From assembly GCA_964580435.1 (NCBI GenBank), contig CAZOKP010000041.1:1-23445 (forward strand): DNA of 23,445 nt, in the 5' to 3' direction. Positions 22,363 through 23,445 of this stretch are shown piece after piece. The stretch is from CAZKEW01 sp964580435 (GTDB taxonomy: Bacteria; Acidobacteriota; Aminicenantia; Aminicenantales; UBA8522). The notes below the pieces were generated by a model. The model was given only the letters and a program-made list of their open reading frames with translations. It searched no databases and was not told the DNA's origin. Each line of letters opens with the position of its first letter. Within the stretch, counting starts at the first letter, position 1. The position numbers and the translations under genes were made by a program.

Positions 22363-23154
22363 CTATCCAGAGATATCCTTTCTGCTTTCCTCCGGCGTGT
22401 CCTTCGTCTTGCGGCGGTCCTTCCGTTCCTTGCCGAAGAGAAAAGCAATCAGAATGCCCAGAGTATAGAGAACGAGCATGGGGACGGCGACGATGCTCTG
22501 GGTAATCATGTCGGGGGTGGGCGTGATCACGGCGGCGATGACGAAGACGGCTAGGACGGCGTATTTGAAATTTCGGATCATCCAGCGGGAGGTTATGAGG
22601 CCGAGTTTCGAAAGGAAAAAAATGAGCGTCGGCGTCTCAAAGACCAGGGCGATTCCGAGAAGCACCTTCAAGGAAAAGCTGAAATACGTATCGACCGTCA
22701 GGACCGGGTTGAAGTCCGAGCCCAGGCTGATAAAAAAGCGGCAGGCCCAGGGGAAAACAATGAAATAGCCGAAGACGGCGCCGAGGATAAAGAAAATCGT
22801 GGTGAACAGGACAAACGGGATGACATATTTTTTTTCTTTCTGGTAGAGGCCCGGAGCGACAAAATACCAGAGCTGGAGAAAGAGGAACGGGGCCGTGATA
22901 AAAATGGCCGTGAGGAAGGCCACCTTCATATAGAGCATGAACGGGGCGGTTAGGCTGGTGTAGGCCATTTTAACGCCTTCGGGCAGGTATTGGGTCACCG
23001 GCCTGGATAGAATCTCAAAAACCTTCTTGCTGAAGATCCAGCAGGGAATGACGACAACAAAAATCGCGATGGCGGAATAAAAGAGTCTTTTCCTGAGGTC
23101 TTCGAGATGTTCAAGGAAGGTCATCTCGTCAGGAGATTTTCTTCCCTTCCTCAT
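22363..23154 (-). CDS. tatC: Sec-independent protein translocase TatC
   Basis: A 263-residue inner-membrane protein with about six membrane segments. FLEHLEDLRKRL in the first cytoplasmic stretch is the TatC signature that recognises twin-arginine signals. FAPG-like APGLYQKEKKY and GYFIVFPWACRFF are further family positions, and the tail is Arg/Lys-rich and cytoplasmic. With TatA it exports folded proteins. The start at 23154 overlaps tatA by 26 bp; an ATG at 23121, just after the tatA stop, is an equally reasonable start (MTFLEHLEDL). The UPF0200-like kinase gene starts 22 bp downstream. Confidence 0.96.
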   Translation of the reverse strand: MRKGRKSPDEMTFLEHLEDLRKRLFYSAIAIFVVVIPCWIFSKKVFEILSRPVTQYLPEGVKMAYTSLTAPFMLYMKVAFLTAIFITAPFLFLQLWYFVAPGLYQKEKKYVIPFVLFTTIFFILGAVFGYFIVFPWACRFFISLGSDFNPVLTVDTYFSFSLKVLLGIALVFETPTLIFFLSKLGLITSRWMIRNFKYAVLAVFVIAAVITPTPDMITQSIVAVPMLVLYTLGILIAFLFGKERKDRRKTKDTPEESRKDISG

Positions 23155-23374
23155 CCTGGTCGATGTCCTTTTTTAGCTCTTCCTTGATTTCCCGGAACTC
23201 TTCGGCGTGAATCTCCTGGTCGATCTTGTCCTTGATTTCATCCGAAGCCTTGCGGAATTCCCGGAGGGCCTTGCCGATCGATTTGCCCACCTCGGGGAGT
23301 TTTTTGGGCCCAAAAATCAGCAGGGCAATGACCATGATGATGAGGAGCTCGGGGAGGCCGATATTTCCGAACAT
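23129..23374 (-). CDS. tatA: Sec-independent translocase TatA/TatB-type subunit
   Basis: An 81-residue TatA-type protein. One N-terminal membrane helix (about 6-20, IGLPELLIIMVIALLIF), the hinge FGPKKLPE (21-28), then an amphipathic helix (KSIGKALREFRKAS) and a charged tail. Together with TatC this looks like a minimal TatAC system; no separate TatB is in the window. The ATG at 23374 (MFGNIGLPEL) is chosen; the frame runs on to 23434 but that lies inside the predicted promoter. It is the first gene of the operon. Confidence 0.93.
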   Translation of the reverse strand: MFGNIGLPELLIIMVIALLIFGPKKLPEVGKSIGKALREFRKASDEIKDKIDQEIHAEEFREIKEELKKDIDQDEEGKKIS

Positions 23375-23405
23375 ATGATTTTGGGCGCTGCCAAAGGGCA
23401 AATAG

Positions 23406-23434
23406 AATATAGTCTTTATCCGGGGATTAGTCAA
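23406..23434 (-). promoter_or_regulatory. Predicted sigma70-like promoter of the tatA operon
   Basis: On the minus strand TTGACT (23429-23434), 17-bp spacer, TATATT (23406-23411). The start near 23399 leaves a leader of about 25 nt before tatA. It would drive tatA, tatC, the kinase, dCMP deaminase and the SIS gene. Confidence 0.6.
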
Positions 23435-23445
23435 GGAAAGCCCGG

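Noticed and set aside
22341..22448. N-terminal extension of the UPF0200-like kinase
   Set aside because: It overlaps tatC, is Arg-rich, and the ATG at 22340 has a proper Shine-Dalgarno.

Overview
The window is compact bacterial chromosomal DNA: moderately GC-rich, with short intergenic gaps, many ATGA-type stop/start overlaps, and ordinary sigma70-like promoters. It shows no tRNA, rRNA, CRISPR array or intact transposase. Bacterial-type Tat, QueC/D/E/F, a possible lipoprotein M16 peptidase and Shine-Dalgarno sites point to a bacterium. The gene mix (M16 pair, KamA family, fermentative amino-acid enzymes, GCKR-like SIS protein) would suit an anaerobic amino-acid user near Acidobacteriota/Aminicenantes, but that placement is a low-confidence inference from gene content alone.

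Layout. (1) 2-1381, plus strand: an aromatic-amino-acid-type PLP decarboxylase cut by the left edge. (2) 1413-7694, minus strand, read right to left: a HisC-type aminotransferase and a tyrosine phenol-lyase-like enzyme, then a pair of M16 peptidases (one catalytic, one lacking the zinc motif) and a transglutaminase-like protein. (3) 7940-10617, minus strand: a 66-residue Cys-rich DUF6485-like gene with a probable CTG start, a radical SAM protein with a C-terminal winged helix, a DUF6125-like protein and a branched-chain aminotransferase, all tightly packed. (4) 10764-14059: queuosine precursor genes. queF is on the plus strand followed by a DMT transporter; queC-queD-queE run on the minus strand. 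Between the convergent DMT and queE stops sits a 247-bp element with imperfect inverted ends, MITE-like. (5) 14181-14981, plus: an unrecognised protein divergent from queC. (6) 15200-19112, plus: a strong promoter behind phased A-tracts, a possible 17-residue leader ORF, then two paralogous D-Ala-D-Ala-ligase-like ATP-grasp enzymes, a GNAT acetyltransferase and a lysine-2,3-aminomutase-like radical SAM enzyme. These four genes overlap or nearly touch. (7) 19155-23374, minus: tatA-tatC, a UPF0200-like P-loop kinase, a dCMP deaminase and a large two-SIS-domain protein resembling glucokinase regulatory protein, behind a good promoter at the right edge.

How the genes work together. Regions 1-3 carry amino-acid enzymes (decarboxylase, beta-eliminating lyase, two aminotransferases). 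Region 4 makes preQ0/preQ1 for tRNA queuosine, although folE, queA and tgt are not in the window. Region 6 is the best candidate for an undescribed pathway: an aminomutase that should make a beta-amino acid, two ligases that could join it to something, and an acetyltransferase that could cap the product. The analogy is to acetylated beta-lysine and acetylated-dipeptide compatible solutes, but the product is unknown.
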